The notes below the pieces were generated by a model that was not told where the DNA came from, made no database searches, and worked only from the letters and a program-made list of their open reading frames with translations. Below are positions 1 to 8,598 of a stretch of DNA of 64,000 nt, piece by piece. Origin of the DNA: Actinomycetota bacterium (GTDB taxonomy: Bacteria; Actinomycetota; Actinomycetes; S36-B12; GCA-2699445); assembly GCA_020438795.1 (NCBI GenBank), contig JAGQTY010000004.1, positions 21,941 to 85,940 of the forward strand, read 5' to 3'. The translations under genes were made by a program, and so were the position numbers. Positions within the stretch are counted from its first letter, which is position 1, and every line of letters starts with the position of its first letter.

Positions 1-902
1 GGGGCTTCCATCTCCAGCTTGGTGGGATCGATCCATCCTTCGATGATGATGTTCGCATCCGCGGGGACCATCAATGGGACCGTCTTGGCCTTGACCTCAC
101 GCATCGGCGCGCCGGCAAGCCCGCCCGCGAAGCCGATGTCATTGGCCGAGCCAGGAGTCTTCTGCGGTCCGATGACCTGGATCGCCGGAGGTGCTCCGAC
201 GATCAGAGCCACTGGCATCTTCTCGCCGCGCTCCTTGTACTTCACCCAGTTCTTGTGTGCGTCACCACCGGTCTGGATCAGCCACATCCCGTTCATCCGG
301 TCGGAGGCCTTGATGTTCACCCGGTTCTGGGAGTAGTTGACCCGACCCGTATCTGGGTCCTCGGTGATCCAGAGCCCGGTCGAGAAGTAGGGAGCCGTGT
401 CCCACCCCGGGGTGTTGTTCGGGATGGCCAGGCTGGCCAGCCCCTTATCGTCACCCACCAGATCATCACCCGTCATGACCACTTCGTGAACAGGCGCATC
501 CTCCGACGAGATCTCCACGGGTGCCAGGGGATTGGCGAAGGCTGCCCCCCACTTGGCCGCGACGGCCTCACGGAGCTGCCGGCCGTCAACTGCCCCGCTG
601 AGGTCGACGGTCGAGTCCAGCCCGAGCGCTGCCGCGTATATCTTCTCCTGGCCAGCTGTGGTGCCGACGGCCACATCACACGCGCCCTTGTACTTGCGAC
701 CATTGCTGTCGGTCACGTTGGTGAAGTAGAAGCCCCGACGATCCGTGGCTTCGATGTCTGACACGTAACTCCACCGCACAAACGGATGCAGATGCTTGTC
801 CTTGTTGATCTCATCATCGATCGTGTAGAGCAGGTCAAGCTTGTCCAAGCGGGACAGGTAGTCCTGCAGATCCGGGTACTGTCGTGCGGGCGCATCGGTC
901 AT
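1..902 (-). CDS. UbiD-family decarboxylase, C-terminus cut by window edge
   Basis: Open frame running off the left edge; about 300 N-terminal residues are present of the roughly 480-500 usual for UbiD. The translation begins MTDAPARQYPDLQDYLSRLD and contains the family-like stretch NYSQNRVNIKASDRMNG around residues 185-200. UbiD enzymes are reversible prenylated-FMN decarboxylases of aromatic or alpha,beta-unsaturated acids. The ATG at 902 follows an AGGAG Shine-Dalgarno that overlaps the TAG stop of the upstream ubiX (11 bases between the genes), so the two are translationally close and form one minus-strand operon. The adjacent UbiX supplies the cofactor. Substrate unknown; the downstream PrpF-type isomerase suggests aromatic acid catabolism rather than ubiquinone synthesis (inference). 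Active-site residues lie outside the window. Confidence 0.85.
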   Translation of the reverse strand, partial: MTDAPARQYPDLQDYLSRLDKLDLLYTIDDEINKDKHLHPFVRWSYVSDIEATDRRGFYFTNVTDSNGRKYKGACDVAVGTTAGQEKIYAAALGLDSTVDLSGAVDGRQLREAVAAKWGAAFANPLAPVEISSEDAPVHEVVMTGDDLVGDDKGLASLAIPNNTPGWDTAPYFSTGLWITEDPDTGRVNYSQNRVNIKASDRMNGMWLIQTGGDAHKNWVKYKERGEKMPVALIVGAPPAIQVIGPQKTPGSANDIGFAGGLAGAPMREVKAKTVPLMVPADANIIIEGWIDPTKLEMEA

Positions 903-913
903 CGCATCTACTC

Positions 914-1624
914 CTATTGTCGGTACGTTGCTTCCCAGAGGTTGGTGGAGGGCATGTCGCGCGGCACGCGAACCGGTGGCCCATCAGGGGACTGCTCGCC
1001 CACCGGCTTCCTGCTCCGGCTGCTGGGAAGGGTGTCGAGATCCTCGCCCCAGCGCCGGAGGGATCCGGTGTCCAGCCCGAACAGGTCCAGAGCGCGCGAA
1101 ACACTGTGATCCACGATCTCGGTGATGTCCCGAGGACGTGCATACATGGCAGGGACGGGCGGACAAATGATTCCCCCCATCTCTGTCACCGACGACATCG
1201 AGCGGAGATGACCGGCGTGGAGAGGTGTTTCCCTGACCATCAGCACCAAGCGGCGTCGTTCCTTCAACACGACGTCTGCCGCGCGAGAGATGAGACTCCC
1301 AGTGATCCCGTTGGCGATCTCCGAGAGGGTCTTGATCGAGCACGGGACAACCATCATGCCCAGCGTCCGAAACGACCCTGAGGCGATGCTGGCTCCAATG
1401 TCGCTGGCCGAGTGCACCACATCAGCGGCCTCCTCCAACTGCTCGGCCCGTAGGTCAGTTTCCGTCACGAGCGTTCGTCGGGCTGCAGAGGACATCACGA
1501 GGTGCACTTCGATCTCCAGCGGCGAGAGCAGTTGCAGCGTTCGGTAGGCATAGAAGCTTCCTGACGCACCGGTCACAGCCACGACCAGACGGGCCGGGGT
1601 CTTCGCCGCCATCATGATCGCCAC
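914..1624 (-). CDS. ubiX: UbiX-type flavin prenyltransferase
   Basis: 236 residues. The N-terminal flavodoxin-like nucleotide motif VTGASGS lies near residues 17-23, and the central FRTLGMMVVPCSIKTLSEIA and C-terminal MYARPRDITEIVDH stretches are typical of UbiX/Pad1. The enzyme attaches a dimethylallyl group to FMN to give the cofactor needed by UbiD, which is encoded immediately downstream. The protein is longer than the usual 190-200 residues, with an extra tail of about 35 residues after the family domain. The start is ambiguous: GTG at 1624, or ATG at 1615 or 1612, which place a GAG element at a better distance. Transcription is probably repressed through the operators at 1880-1915. Confidence 0.9.
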   Translation of the reverse strand: MAIMMAAKTPARLVVAVTGASGSFYAYRTLQLLSPLEIEVHLVMSSAARRTLVTETDLRAEQLEEAADVVHSASDIGASIASGSFRTLGMMVVPCSIKTLSEIANGITGSLISRAADVVLKERRRLVLMVRETPLHAGHLRSMSSVTEMGGIICPPVPAMYARPRDITEIVDHSVSRALDLFGLDTGSLRRWGEDLDTLPSSRSRKPVGEQSPDGPPVRVPRDMPSTNLWEATYRQ

Positions 1625-1879
1625 TCGGAGCGAACCTCAATCGACCTGGTCCCCGCTGTGCAACATCTGGGTTCTGCTCCAAGCCACAAACCACCCGGGC
1701 TCAGCAGCACGACCGAGGAAAGACTGATGCACTGGCTGCCGCTCCCCCTGGTTCGTCCACGGGGACGCCCCGGACAATTCAGCAAGACCCCACTCGGTGC
1801 CAACACGGCACATCCCTCCCGCAATACGAGCAGTCCAGTCAGGACCCCGCTGCTTGCTGAAGCTGACGCTAGCATGAAC

Positions 1880-1893
1880 TGAATCATGATTCA
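1880..1893. promoter_or_regulatory. TetR-type operator O1, perfect palindrome
   Basis: TGAATCATGATTCA is a perfect 14-base palindrome of the form TGAAT-N4-ATTCA. It lies 51 bases upstream of the TetR start and between the divergent promoters. Its centre is 22 bases, about two helical turns, from that of O2, as expected for two dimers binding the same DNA face. Assignment to the neighbouring TetR protein is inference from position. Confidence 0.7.
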
Positions 1894-1901
1894 GGCATAA
1901 T

Positions 1902-1915
1902 TGAATAGTGATTCA
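1902..1915. promoter_or_regulatory. TetR-type operator O2
   Basis: TGAATAGTGATTCA has the same TGAAT-N4-ATTCA half-sites as O1 with a different 4-base centre. It ends 28 bases before the tetR GTG start, where a bound dimer would block transcription of tetR and probably ubiX. Confidence 0.7.
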
Positions 1916-1943
1916 CTCGTCTGGTTGTCGGTAGGGTGGATTC

Positions 1944-2609
1944 GTGCACACGGATTCCCTTGCGGCCGAAGCCAGCAGCGAGACGCTAGGCCAACCTCGG
2001 AGCAAGCGAGAACGCACCCGCATGCGCCTCATTGAGGCCGCCAAGCAAATCCTGGCCTCGAGAGGCCCGGAAGCCGGCGTCGCAGAGATCACCGACCTCG
2101 CTGACTTGGCTGTCGGATCCTTCTACAACTACTACTCCGGGAAGGAAGAGCTCTTCGAAGTCGCGGCCAACGAGGCCGTCACTGCATTCGAGCAGTTCAT
2201 GTTCGAATCTACCGCCAGCCTGAGCGACCCTGTAGAGGTGCTGAGCGCCAGGATCCGCCTCTTCGGGCGTTCGTCCGAGAGTCACGAACTGGCAGCACAC
2301 ATCATGGTCCGCACCTTCTCAGAACAACTCGGCTTACACGCGGGTTACCGGCCGGGTGCCATGGACGACCTGCATGCGGCGATGGCAACGGGCAGGGTGG
2401 CGCCCAAGCACCCCGAGGCAGCCTTGTCTGCGATTGTCGCCTCGGGGGTCTCGCTACTTGCGCGGCGCCTGGCAGACCCGAGTATTGGCCCGCAGGCCGT
2501 TGACGACTACACCGAGACGATGCTGGTCATGATCGGGCTCGGCCAGGAAGAAGCCGAGGAACTCGCGCATGGCCCGCTGCCGACATCCGGGACCGACAAC
2601 CCGGATTGA
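1944..2609 (+). CDS. TetR/AcrR-family transcriptional regulator
   Basis: 221 residues. The N-terminal TetR DNA-binding domain spans about residues 20-70 (RERTRMRLIEAAKQILASRG, then the recognition-helix region LAVGSFYNYYSGKEELFE), followed by a variable all-helical ligand domain. It starts with GTG at 1944. It is divergent from ubiX-ubiD and 280 bases upstream of the PrpF-like gene; TGAAT-N4-ATTCA sites flank it on both sides (1880, 1902, 2841). The simplest model is a self-regulating repressor of both transcription units that releases DNA on binding the pathway substrate or its CoA or acid derivative. The ligand cannot be read from the sequence. Confidence 0.92.
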   Translation: MHTDSLAAEASSETLGQPRSKRERTRMRLIEAAKQILASRGPEAGVAEITDLADLAVGSFYNYYSGKEELFEVAANEAVTAFEQFMFESTASLSDPVEVLSARIRLFGRSSESHELAAHIMVRTFSEQLGLHAGYRPGAMDDLHAAMATGRVAPKHPEAALSAIVASGVSLLARRLADPSIGPQAVDDYTETMLVMIGLGQEEAEELAHGPLPTSGTDNPD

Positions 2610-2840
2610 GGACTGCTGATCCCGGGTTTGGGGCGACGGCGGCAGGTGCTTGTCCCGGGGCGACGGCCACCACCCGGCAGTTGCGCGGCAGGCAGCCGAC
2701 GTAGTTCCGGTGGACTCATCGTATGAGCCTGCAGACCATCCTGCGACCAACGACCTGGTCGCGCTAGAACCGGCGGAGAGACCGTGCTTGAGGTCCGCTG
2801 TCCAAGGATGGGCAGGTTGGCGGGAAGCAGACCAAGGAAT

Positions 2841-2854
2841 TGAATTCCCATTCA
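2841..2854. promoter_or_regulatory. Third TGAAT-N4-ATTCA operator, upstream of prpF-like gene
   Basis: TGAATTCCCATTCA carries the same two 5-base half-sites as O1 and O2 and ends 35 bases before the ATG chosen for the PrpF-like gene. It partly overlaps a second, smaller palindrome, GGAATTGAATTCC (2836-2848). The site suggests that the PrpF-like gene has its own TetR-controlled promoter in the 2610-2889 gap, and it argues against starts further upstream. Confidence 0.6.
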
Positions 2855-2889
2855 GAACTAGCCGGCGAAACCCCGGCCTCTCTGCGAAG

Positions 2890-4194
2890 ATGCCACTTGT
2901 GAGCTACTTCCACCATGACCGCAACCTCGAACAGATCCTGGCGCCCATCACATTGATCCGCGGCGGTAGCAGCCGGGGCTTCTACTTCCAGGGCAACAAC
3001 GTCCCCAAACCCGGGAAGGGCCTTGAGGAATTCCTCCTGGCTGTCCGGGGATCACCGGACCCCATGGGCATGGACGGCTTGGGGGGCGACACGATCCTGC
3101 AGTCGAAGACTGCGATCGTCTCGCCTTCGGCACGTCCGGATGCGGACGTCGACTACACCTTCATCCAGATCTTCCCCGATCAGCCGGCGACCGTGACCTA
3201 CAAGATGAACTGCGGCAACATCTCGGCCGGAGTGCCGGTGTTCGCGCTCATGAAGAACATGATCCCTGACGTCACAGATGGCTCCATCACCGTCCGAGCG
3301 TTCTCCACGAATACCCAGAAGATGATGTACATGACCCTCGACGTCCTGAACGGCGAAGCCAGGGTGAATGGCTCGACGAGCATCGGGGGTGTCCCTGGCA
3401 CGGGCGCCGACATCGTGGTCGACTTCCGGGATCAGGGGGGTGGTTTCACCGGCAACACCTTCCCCACCGGGAACCTCGTCGACACCGTCACACTGTCCGA
3501 TGGCAGTCGCGTGGACGTAACGATCATGGACATGGTCAACATCTGTGGCTTCTTCAACGCCGAGCAGTTCGGGATCGGCTGCACCGGCCTGGAGCTGCCC
3601 GCCCCCGACGGCAGCATCCTCGCTCCGCCCAATATGCTGCCTCGGCTCACTGAGCTCCGGCTGAAGATCGCGGAACTGATCGGGTGGGACCAGTACTCGA
3701 AAGACACCATCGGCAAGGCCACGCTGCCCTTCGCCGTCTCGGTCACGCACCCGAAGGACTACTCAGATCTTGACGGGCATACGGTCAGGGCCTTGAGCAT
3801 CGACCTCGTGGCTCGTTTCTACCTGGAATCAATCATGCACAGCGCTGCACCGGGTAGTGGGGCGACCTGCCTCGCTGCCGCGGCCGCCGTGCCCGGAACG
3901 ATCCCGAACATGTCGCTGGCTGAGAGCCCAATGAAGTCCGGCACCGGCGGCGACTTCACCCTCGGACACCCGTCCGGAACTTTCCGTGTGCACGTGGAGC
4001 CCGTGATCGGCAACGACCCCCGGGCAGTCACATACTCCGGATTGAGTTTCCCAAGAACGGCGAGGATCCTCTGCGACGGAACTGTCTACATCAGGAACGA
4101 TCGGCCACCCGAGCACTCGGCATGGCTGGAGGCTGATGAGCTGACGGCCGCCTCGTTCTTCCTCAAGGGTGACGACATCTCAGTCCAGCGCTAG
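2890..4194 (+). CDS. PrpF-family isomerase (4-oxalomesaconate tautomerase / AcnD-accessory type)
   Basis: 434 residues from the ATG at 2890. The diagnostic N-terminal signature IRGGSSRGFYF is at about residues 23-33, followed by NCGNISAGVPVFAL and the C-terminal HPSGTFRVHVE and DGTVYIRND blocks of the PrpF/DUF453 family. The fold resembles diaminopimelate epimerase. Known members isomerise 2-methylaconitate (PrpF) or 4-oxalomesaconate (GalD, LigU) in propionate or gallate/syringate breakdown. With UbiD/UbiX beside it and no acnD or prpC in view, an aromatic or dicarboxylate isomerisation is the better guess. The frame is open upstream to 2650 but that extension is low-complexity and carries the operator. 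The ribosome site is weak. Confidence 0.85.
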   Translation: MPLVSYFHHDRNLEQILAPITLIRGGSSRGFYFQGNNVPKPGKGLEEFLLAVRGSPDPMGMDGLGGDTILQSKTAIVSPSARPDADVDYTFIQIFPDQPATVTYKMNCGNISAGVPVFALMKNMIPDVTDGSITVRAFSTNTQKMMYMTLDVLNGEARVNGSTSIGGVPGTGADIVVDFRDQGGGFTGNTFPTGNLVDTVTLSDGSRVDVTIMDMVNICGFFNAEQFGIGCTGLELPAPDGSILAPPNMLPRLTELRLKIAELIGWDQYSKDTIGKATLPFAVSVTHPKDYSDLDGHTVRALSIDLVARFYLESIMHSAAPGSGATCLAAAAAVPGTIPNMSLAESPMKSGTGGDFTLGHPSGTFRVHVEPVIGNDPRAVTYSGLSFPRTARILCDGTVYIRNDRPPEHSAWLEADELTAASFFLKGDDISVQR

Positions 4195-4325
4195 GAGTTG
4201 AAGCGCAGTACTCATTCATCCTCATCCGTTGCAGCTGGTGGTCGCCTGAGCTGAGCAAGCCACCCACGATACCGTCTACCTCACCGAAGACATAGCTGGT
4301 CCGCACCCGTGACATTCCATGTCCG

Positions 4326-4354
4326 ACGCTCGGCATAGTGTGACCGCTGAGCGT
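4326..4354. terminator. Hairpin between convergent prpF-like gene and nrdJ
   Basis: ACGCTCGGC (4326-4334) pairs with GCTGAGCGT (4346-4354) as a 9-pair stem including one G-U, with an 11-base loop. It lies in the 181-base gap between two convergent genes, where a bidirectional terminator is expected. There is no T-run, as is common in actinobacteria. Confidence 0.4.
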
Positions 4355-4375
4355 GCCATTGAATGACCGTTGACA

Positions 4376-7303
4376 TCAGGAGCAGCCCGATGTCGCCCCA
4401 CATCCCTCACAGACGTAGCAGGAGCCGGCCGGACGCATCTTGATGCCACAGGTCATGCACAATGGCGCGTCAGCAGACTTGCCAGTGATGATCTCCAGCA
4501 GTTCGGCCGTGGAGTGTGCATCGGAGGTCCCAGTGGCATCGGCCGAGCCCAGCCCCCGATCGCCCGGCTCCTCAGACACAGCGGCGGACTGCTGCATGGT
4601 CTCGACGTCGAGGTCATCCGACCCCGGTGCCGAAGCAGCGTTGTCCAGAGTCTGGGCCCTCTCCTCGGCGGTATGGATGCCGAGAGCCGCCCGCTTCTCA
4701 TACGGGAGATGGTCCAGGGCCAGGCGGCGGAAGATGTAGTCCATGATGGACTGGGCCATCCGGATATCCGGATCATCGGTGAGTCCGGCCGGATCGAAGC
4801 GCATGTTCACGAACTTCGACACGAACGCCTCCAACGGGACGCCGTACTGAATGGCGATCGACACCGCGATGGAGAACGCATCCATGACACCGGCCAGCGT
4901 GGAGCCCTGTTTGCCCAGTTTCAGGAACACTTCCCCAAGACCGTCGTCCGGGTAGGAGCCGGCAGTCATGTAACCCTCCGCGCCGCCGACGGTGAAGCTC
5001 ACCGTCTGCGAAGGGCGCTTCTTGGGCAGGCGCTTGCGAACCGGGCGGTATTCGACCTGGACCTCAGGCTTGTCCGAACTGGACTTCGCTTTGGAGTCCG
5101 ACAACGGCTGACCCACCTTGGAAGCATCCCGGTAGATGGCAAGGGCCTTGAGGCCGAGACGCCACCCTTCGAGATAGATCTCGGCAACATCATCGACCGT
5201 GGACTCGCTCGGCATGTTCACCGTCTTGCTGATCGCACCGGACAGGAACGGCTGCACGGCAGCCATCATCCGCACGTGACCCATCGGAGTGATCGCCCGC
5301 TCCCCGACTGCGCAGTCGAAGATGGCGTAGTGTTCCTCGCGCAGTCCCGGAGCGCCGACCACGTTGCCCTTCTCGCCGATGTGCTCGACGATGGCTTCGA
5401 TCGTCTCCTCCGGGTACTGCAGCTTCTTCAGCGCGCGGGGGATCGTGTTGTTCACGATCTGCATGGAACCGCCGCCCACGAGCTTCTTGAACTTGACCAA
5501 CGAGAAGTCCGGCTCAACACCGGTGGTGTCGCAGTCCATCATGAAGCCGATCGTGCCGGTCGGTGCCAGGACGCTGGCCTGGGCGTTGCGCCAGCCGTTC
5601 TTGGCGCCGGTGTCGATGCCCAACTGCCACTGCTTGGTCGCCTCTCGCAGAATGTCGCGATCCATGGTTGCCGCTGGACGAACCGAGTCGGTCGCGGCAG
5701 CGTGCTTGCGCATGACACGGGTGTGCGCCTCGGCATTGCGGTGATACCCCTTGTAGGGGCCGACGATCCCAGCGAGCTCGGCACTGCGTCGATAGGAGAC
5801 ACCCGTCAGCAGTGACGTGATCGAAGCGGCCAGCGCACGACCGCCGTCGGAATCGTAGGGCAGACCCGCCGCCATGAGCAGCGCACCGAGATTGGCGTAG
5901 CCGATGCCCAGCTGTCGGTAGTCCCTGGTGGTGTCCCCGATCGCCTCGGTCGGGAAGTCTGCGAAGCAGATCGAGATGTCCATCGCGGTGATGATGTGCT
6001 CAGTCGCCTTCACGAACCGCTCGACATCGAAGGTATCGTCGCTTCGGAGGAACTTGAGCAGGTTGAGCGAGGCCAGGTTGCAGCTCGAGTTGTCCAGGCT
6101 CATGTACTCCGAGCACGGGTTGGAAGCCGTGATCCGACCGGTCTCCGGGTTGGTATGCCAGTCGTTGATCGTTCCGTCGTACTGGATCCCAGGGTCAGCG
6201 CAGGCCCAGGCGGCCTCTGCCATCGCCCGGAACACCTTCTGTGCTCTCACAGTCTCGATGACCCGACCGTCAGTGCGTGCCACCAGATTGAAGTCTCCGT
6301 CCGCCTCGACCTGACGCATGAAGTCGTCGGAGACCCTGACCGAGTTGTTCGCGTTCTGATATTGCACCGAGGTGATGTCCGAGCCGCCGAGGTCCATGTC
6401 GAAGCCCGCATCCCGCAGGACCCGGATCTTCTCCTCCTCACGCACCTTCGTGTCGATGAATTCCTGGATGTCCGGGTGGTCGACGTCGAGGACCACCATC
6501 TTGGCGGCGCGACGGGTCGCCCCACCGGACTTGATGGTTCCTGCACTGGCGTCGGCGCCGCGCATGAACGACACAGGTCCACTGGCGGTGCCGCCCGAGG
6601 AGCGCAGCAACTCCTTGCTGGAACGGATGCGGGAGATGTTCAGCCCTGCCCCGGAGCCGCCCTTGAAGATGAGCCCCTCCTCCTTGTACCAGTTGAGGAT
6701 CGAGTCCATCGTGTCGTCCACGGCCAGGATGAAGCAGGCCGAGACCTGCTGCGGACTGGTGGTGCCCACGTTGAACCAGACAGGCGAGTTGAACGAGAAG
6801 TGCTGGTGCAGCAGCAGCCAGGTCAGCTCGTCGGAGAACACCGAGGCATCCTCCCGGCTCGCGAAGTAGCCGTACTTCAGTCCATTGCTGACGTACTGCC
6901 CCACGACCCGGTCGATGAGTTCCCGCAACGACCATTCGCGCTCCTCCGAACCCAGAGCGCCCCGGAAGTACTTGCTGGTGACGATGGTCGAGGCGTTGAT
7001 ACTCCAGAAGTCGGGGAACTCCACCCCCCGCTGCTCGAAGACCGTCTCGCCGGTCTTCCAGTTCGTCTGCACGACATCGCGACGTTCCCAGTTGACCTCG
7101 TCGTAGGGGTGTACGCCTTCGTTGCTGAAGGTGCGCTCGATCACGAGACCACCGTCGCCCTTGATCGAAATCTCACTGGCGGGCTTGGACACTTCTTCCT
7201 CTGTTCTCTCGTAGGGCAGTTGGGTCATCGTCGCTTGCTTCTCCTCTATCTGTGTCACTGATTCGTTCAGGCTCATCTGATCGGGCACCTTGGCCTCAGT
7301 CAT
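4376..7303 (-). CDS. nrdJ: Vitamin B12-dependent (class II) ribonucleotide reductase
   Basis: 975 residues. It reduces ribonucleotides to deoxyribonucleotides with adenosylcobalamin generating the thiyl radical, so it works with or without oxygen. Visible landmarks are [12 protein letters not shown] (substrate-site Cys), [20 protein letters not shown] (radical Cys and Glu loop), [12 protein letters not shown], and a C-terminal CMTCGIKM...CYVCEGCGA metal/redox cluster typical of actinobacterial NrdJ. The ATG at 7303 overlaps the nrdR stop by 8 bases, giving tight coupling. The frame is open further upstream inside nrdR, but those starts are implausible. Internal ATGs at about 7276 and 7228 are alternatives because the first 25 residues are not conserved in character. 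Confidence 0.97.
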   Translation of the reverse strand: MTEAKVPDQMSLNESVTQIEEKQATMTQLPYERTEEEVSKPASEISIKGDGGLVIERTFSNEGVHPYDEVNWERRDVVQTNWKTGETVFEQRGVEFPDFWSINASTIVTSKYFRGALGSEEREWSLRELIDRVVGQYVSNGLKYGYFASREDASVFSDELTWLLLHQHFSFNSPVWFNVGTTSPQQVSACFILAVDDTMDSILNWYKEEGLIFKGGSGAGLNISRIRSSKELLRSSGGTASGPVSFMRGADASAGTIKSGGATRRAAKMVVLDVDHPDIQEFIDTKVREEEKIRVLRDAGFDMDLGGSDITSVQYQNANNSVRVSDDFMRQVEADGDFNLVARTDGRVIETVRAQKVFRAMAEAAWACADPGIQYDGTINDWHTNPETGRITASNPCSEYMSLDNSSCNLASLNLLKFLRSDDTFDVERFVKATEHIITAMDISICFADFPTEAIGDTTRDYRQLGIGYANLGALLMAAGLPYDSDGGRALAASITSLLTGVSYRRSAELAGIVGPYKGYHRNAEAHTRVMRKHAAATDSVRPAATMDRDILREATKQWQLGIDTGAKNGWRNAQASVLAPTGTIGFMMDCDTTGVEPDFSLVKFKKLVGGGSMQIVNNTIPRALKKLQYPEETIEAIVEHIGEKGNVVGAPGLREEHYAIFDCAVGERAITPMGHVRMMAAVQPFLSGAISKTVNMPSESTVDDVAEIYLEGWRLGLKALAIYRDASKVGQPLSDSKAKSSSDKPEVQVEYRPVRKRLPKKRPSQTVSFTVGGAEGYMTAGSYPDDGLGEVFLKLGKQGSTLAGVMDAFSIAVSIAIQYGVPLEAFVSKFVNMRFDPAGLTDDPDIRMAQSIMDYIFRRLALDHLPYEKRAALGIHTAEERAQTLDNAASAPGSDDLDVETMQQSAAVSEEPGDRGLGSADATGTSDAHSTAELLEIITGKSADAPLCMTCGIKMRPAGSCYVCEGCGATSGCS

Positions 7304-7757
7304 CCTCGGACCGACCTTCCTGGCGCATGTCCCTGATCTCCTTCTCGAAGTCCTCCGCACTGGTGAAACCCCGGTACACCGAGGCGAACCGCAGGTATGC
7401 GACCTCATCGAGACTGCGAAGCGGGCCCAGGATGGCCAGGCCGACCTCATCGCTGGGAACCTCCGCCAGACCGGACTGCCGGATGGTGTCCTCGACCTGC
7501 TGGGCCAGCACTGCCAGGTCGTCCTCGCTGACAGGCCTGCCCCGGCAGGCTTTGCGGACCCCGCTGACGACCTTGTTCCGGCTGAACCCCTCGGAGACAC
7601 CGGAGCGTTTGAGCACGTTGAGGCTGGGGGTCTCCACCGTGGTGAAACGACGTCCGCAGGCGGCGCACTGACGGCGCCGGCGAATCGCCACACCATCGTC
7701 GGTGGCCCGGGAATCAACGACTCGCGACTCCGAGGTCCGGCAGAACGGGCAATGCAT
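7296..7757 (-). CDS. nrdR: Transcriptional repressor NrdR
   Basis: 153 residues from ATG 7757, preceded by AAGGAAG. The zinc ribbon has Cys at 3, 6, 31 and 34 (MHCPFC and CAAC), followed by an ATP-cone domain from about residue 49. NrdR senses dATP/ATP and represses ribonucleotide reductase operons. It is co-transcribed with nrdJ through an overlapping stop/start. A candidate NrdR-box palindrome lies at 7889-7904, about 130 bases upstream, consistent with autoregulation. An in-frame extension to 7862 exists but would place residues before the conserved MHCPFC start. Confidence 0.97.
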   Translation of the reverse strand: MHCPFCRTSESRVVDSRATDDGVAIRRRRQCAACGRRFTTVETPSLNVLKRSGVSEGFSRNKVVSGVRKACRGRPVSEDDLAVLAQQVEDTIRQSGLAEVPSDEVGLAILGPLRSLDEVAYLRFASVYRGFTSAEDFEKEIRDMRQEGRSEDD

Positions 7758-7888
7758 GTGGATCTTCCTTCTTCCTGTTACCTGCGAATACCGCCCATGT
7801 GGATGGTTCTGTGGAGATCTCTGTGGGTTTCTTGGGGACCACTTGTGAATCTCACACCACAACCTGTGGACGAATCACACGCACGTAA

Positions 7889-7904
7889 CTACAACATGTT
7901 GTGA
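7889..7904. promoter_or_regulatory. Candidate NrdR box
   Basis: CTACAACATGTTGTGA contains the perfect 12-base palindrome ACAACATGTTGT (7891-7902). Its core CAACA-TGTTG fits the general NrdR-box pattern CwAtA-TaTwG except for the two bases flanking the central pair. It lies upstream of nrdR-nrdJ. A second weaker dyad, CCACAACCTGTGG (7857-7869), is centred about 33 bases away, near the three-turn spacing seen for paired NrdR boxes. Assignment is tentative. Confidence 0.45.
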
Positions 7905-7919
7905 CGATAGAGCCATTCC

Positions 7920-7951
7920 CCCACAAACGGCAACCGTGTCCGAATTGTGGG
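7920..7951 (-). terminator. Possible terminator after the LysM gene
   Basis: CCCACAA (7920-7926) pairs with TTGTGGG (7945-7951), enclosing a smaller ACGG/CCGT hairpin (7927-7937). It lies 33 bases downstream of the LysM gene stop, on its transcript, and ahead of the nrdR promoter. No T-run is present. Confidence 0.35.
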
Positions 7952-7983
7952 CGTGTCGGCCCAGGAGACTCTCCTCCACGGCG

Positions 7984-8454
7984 TCACCTCACCGGCAGCA
8001 CGATGACGTCACCCGCCGAGATGGACGCCGTTCTCAGGCCGTTGAGCACCGAGATCTCGTGCACCACGGCTCGGGGGTCTTCGTCGGCCGCGATGGCCGT
8101 CGCCAGTCCCCAGAGGGTCTCCCCGGCGCTGACAACGTGCTCTCGATGCGAAGGCGCACTCAGCAGCGACGCGCCGTCGTTCTCCGTCACAGCAGTGGCC
8201 GCTGGACCACTGCCCCGAGCCGCCGCCGCATCGAGGCTCGCCCGCGAGGCCGAACCTCCCGAACTCCACGCCGTATAGAGCGCCCAGGCGATGGCGACCA
8301 CACATGCCAGCACCACGATGCGGGCAACCACACCACCGACGGCTATCACCGGCTTCCAGCGATCCCGTCTGCGATCCAGTCGCCCGGAGGCCACGACGCT
8401 ATCCATTCCATCCCCTGCGAATGGAGCTCCTCGCAACGATCCCTGCAATGACAT
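7984..8454 (-). CDS. LysM-domain membrane protein, SOS division-suppressor type (YneA/ChiZ/DivS analogue)
   Basis: 156 residues from ATG 8454, which has an excellent AGGAGG six bases upstream. Order: basic cytoplasmic N-terminus (1-33), one transmembrane helix (about 35-62), Ser/Ala-rich linker, then a C-terminal LysM domain (about 107-156, HVVSAGETLWGLATAIA to AGDVIVLPVR) expected outside the membrane on peptidoglycan. The layout and position divergent from lexA match YneA of Bacillus, ChiZ of Mycobacterium and DivS of Corynebacterium, which delay septation during DNA damage. The shared upstream region holds the SOS box at 8613-8626. Function is inferred from architecture and synteny; sequence similarity among these proteins is low. 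Confidence 0.8.
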   Translation of the reverse strand: MSLQGSLRGAPFAGDGMDSVVASGRLDRRRDRWKPVIAVGGVVARIVVLACVVAIAWALYTAWSSGGSASRASLDAAAARGSGPAATAVTENDGASLLSAPSHREHVVSAGETLWGLATAIAADEDPRAVVHEISVLNGLRTASISAGDVIVLPVR

Positions 8455-8598
8455 GTCGCCTCCTCCTGATCAACACCCGCAACCGGACGACGATTCGCCC
8501 ACTGGACCCAAGCTCGATTCACGCCCGACGCGCCCAGTCGATTCGCACACTTGTTCGATTTCGGCTGTTGTAACAGTTCTATCAAGCAGGTCCGACAC

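Larger units (their letters stand above)
1625..1943. promoter_or_regulatory. Divergent ubiX/tetR control region
   Basis: A 319-base non-coding stretch separating the minus-strand ubiX-ubiD pair from the plus-strand TetR gene. Its right third holds the two palindromes described separately (1880-1893 and 1902-1915). I see no convincing gene, tRNA or transposon remnant in the remainder; promoter hexamers are not obvious. Confidence 0.6.

Noticed and set aside
4370..7261. Long plus-strand frames over nrdJ
   Set aside because: Antisense to a clearly conserved class II ribonucleotide reductase; translations are Arg/His/Asp-rich without any recognisable domain.
8565..8576. CTGTTGTAACAG near-palindrome upstream of lexA
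   Set aside because: Short, with a broken centre and not matching any SOS or known operator pattern; chance occurrence is likely.
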